Source: CAYTID01 sp964437735
GTDB taxonomy: Bacteria; Bacteroidota; Ignavibacteria; UBA10030; BY39
Assembly (NCBI GenBank): GCA_964437735.1
Contig: CAYTID010000031.1
Location: 1 to 22,279, forward strand
Reading direction: 5' to 3'
DNA: 22,279 bases
How positions within the stretch are numbered: position 1 is the stretch's first letter; each line of letters opens with the position of its first letter. The notes under the pieces were generated by a model. The model was not told the origin of the DNA, did not search any database, and saw nothing but the letters and a program-made list of their open reading frames with translations. Made by a program: the position numbers and the translations under genes. Below are positions 22,169 to 22,279 of the stretch, one piece after another.

Positions 22169-22210
22169 GTTGTAGGTTCGATCCGTTGACTAACGGACTA
22201 CTCGCGGAGC
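22169..22210 (+). repeat. Duplicated tRNA-Asn 3' end interrupted by a 16-base palindrome
   Basis: GTTGTAGGTTCGA (22169-22181) and CTACTCGCGGAGC (22198-22210) exactly match tRNA bases 21813-21825 and 21829-21841. In place of the three bases GCC (21826-21828) lies TCCGTTGACTAACGGA, a 6-bp inverted repeat with a 4-base loop. The 5' half of the tRNA is absent, so this is not a functional tRNA. Confidence 0.85.
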
Positions 22211-22219
22211 ACTCCTGAA

Positions 22220-22262
22220 AAAGAGGCTGTCTCAAAAGTGAGTCAGCCTCTTTCATTTTTTT
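22220..22262 (+). terminator. Strong hairpin terminator downstream of the GIY-YIG gene
   Basis: A 10-bp stem joins AAAGAGGCTG (22220-22229) and CAGCCTCTTT (22244-22253). An inner CTCA/TGAG pairing extends it, and it is followed by CA and seven Ts. It fits a rho-independent terminator. GAGGCTGTCTCAAAAG also resembles some insertion-sequence ends, which I could not check. Confidence 0.7.
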
Positions 22263-22279
22263 ATAGGAAATGAAACTAA

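Noticed and set aside
22169..22210. Second tRNA gene or tRNA with an intron
   Set aside because: There is no 5' half, D arm or anticodon arm within reach. Only the T arm and acceptor 3' side are present.

Overview
The window looks like a chromosomal starch/maltodextrin-use locus from a Gram-negative bacterium of the Bacteroidota/Chlorobiota group, most like the Ignavibacteria. The evidence is the type IX secretion (T9SS) sorting tails with an NYPNPFNP core, a PorV/PorQ-type outer-membrane barrel, a TonB-dependent receptor with a carboxypeptidase-regulatory-like front domain, and moderately AT-rich DNA. Several genes have clear Shine-Dalgarno sites, and three sites look like TTGnnn-17-TATATT promoters. 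That is less usual for classical Bacteroidetes. The lineage is inferred from protein style, not from a marker gene.

Layout. (1) 1-1037: a solitary IS200/IS605-like Y1 transposase (minus strand) beside a 176-bp tandem array of hairpins. A perfect 56-bp direct repeat lies at both ends. (2) 10191 down to 1038, minus strand: a tight six-gene operon. In order of transcription it encodes a secreted neopullulanase-like GH13 enzyme, a large secreted GH13 amylase with a T9SS tail, a cytoplasmic divergent GH13 protein, a sugar-binding lipoprotein, and MalF-like and MalG-like permeases. (3) 10238-10269: a strong terminator, overlapped by the promoter of that operon. (4) 20312 down to 10284, minus strand: TonB-dependent receptor, a 1240-residue surface protein, a PorV-like barrel, and a multidomain starch-binding T9SS protein broken by an in-frame TAA. 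(5) 20487-21587, plus strand: the MalK-like ATPase, divergent from the receptor unit. (6) 21588-22279: a fragment of an NTF2-like gene, tRNA-Asn(GUU), a GIY-YIG nuclease gene, a duplicated and interrupted tRNA 3' end, and terminators.

How it could work (inference). Surface proteins bind starch and the T9SS amylase cuts it. Oligosaccharides cross the outer membrane through the TonB-dependent receptor. The neopullulanase-like enzyme trims them, and the lipoprotein delivers them to MalF/MalG driven by MalK. The cytoplasmic GH13 protein then acts inside the cell. No SusD and no transcription regulator were seen.

Most worth checking: the in-frame TAA that separates the starch-binding protein from its secretion signal, the atypical active site of the cytoplasmic GH13 protein, the hairpin array with its transposase, and the tRNA/GIY-YIG module.
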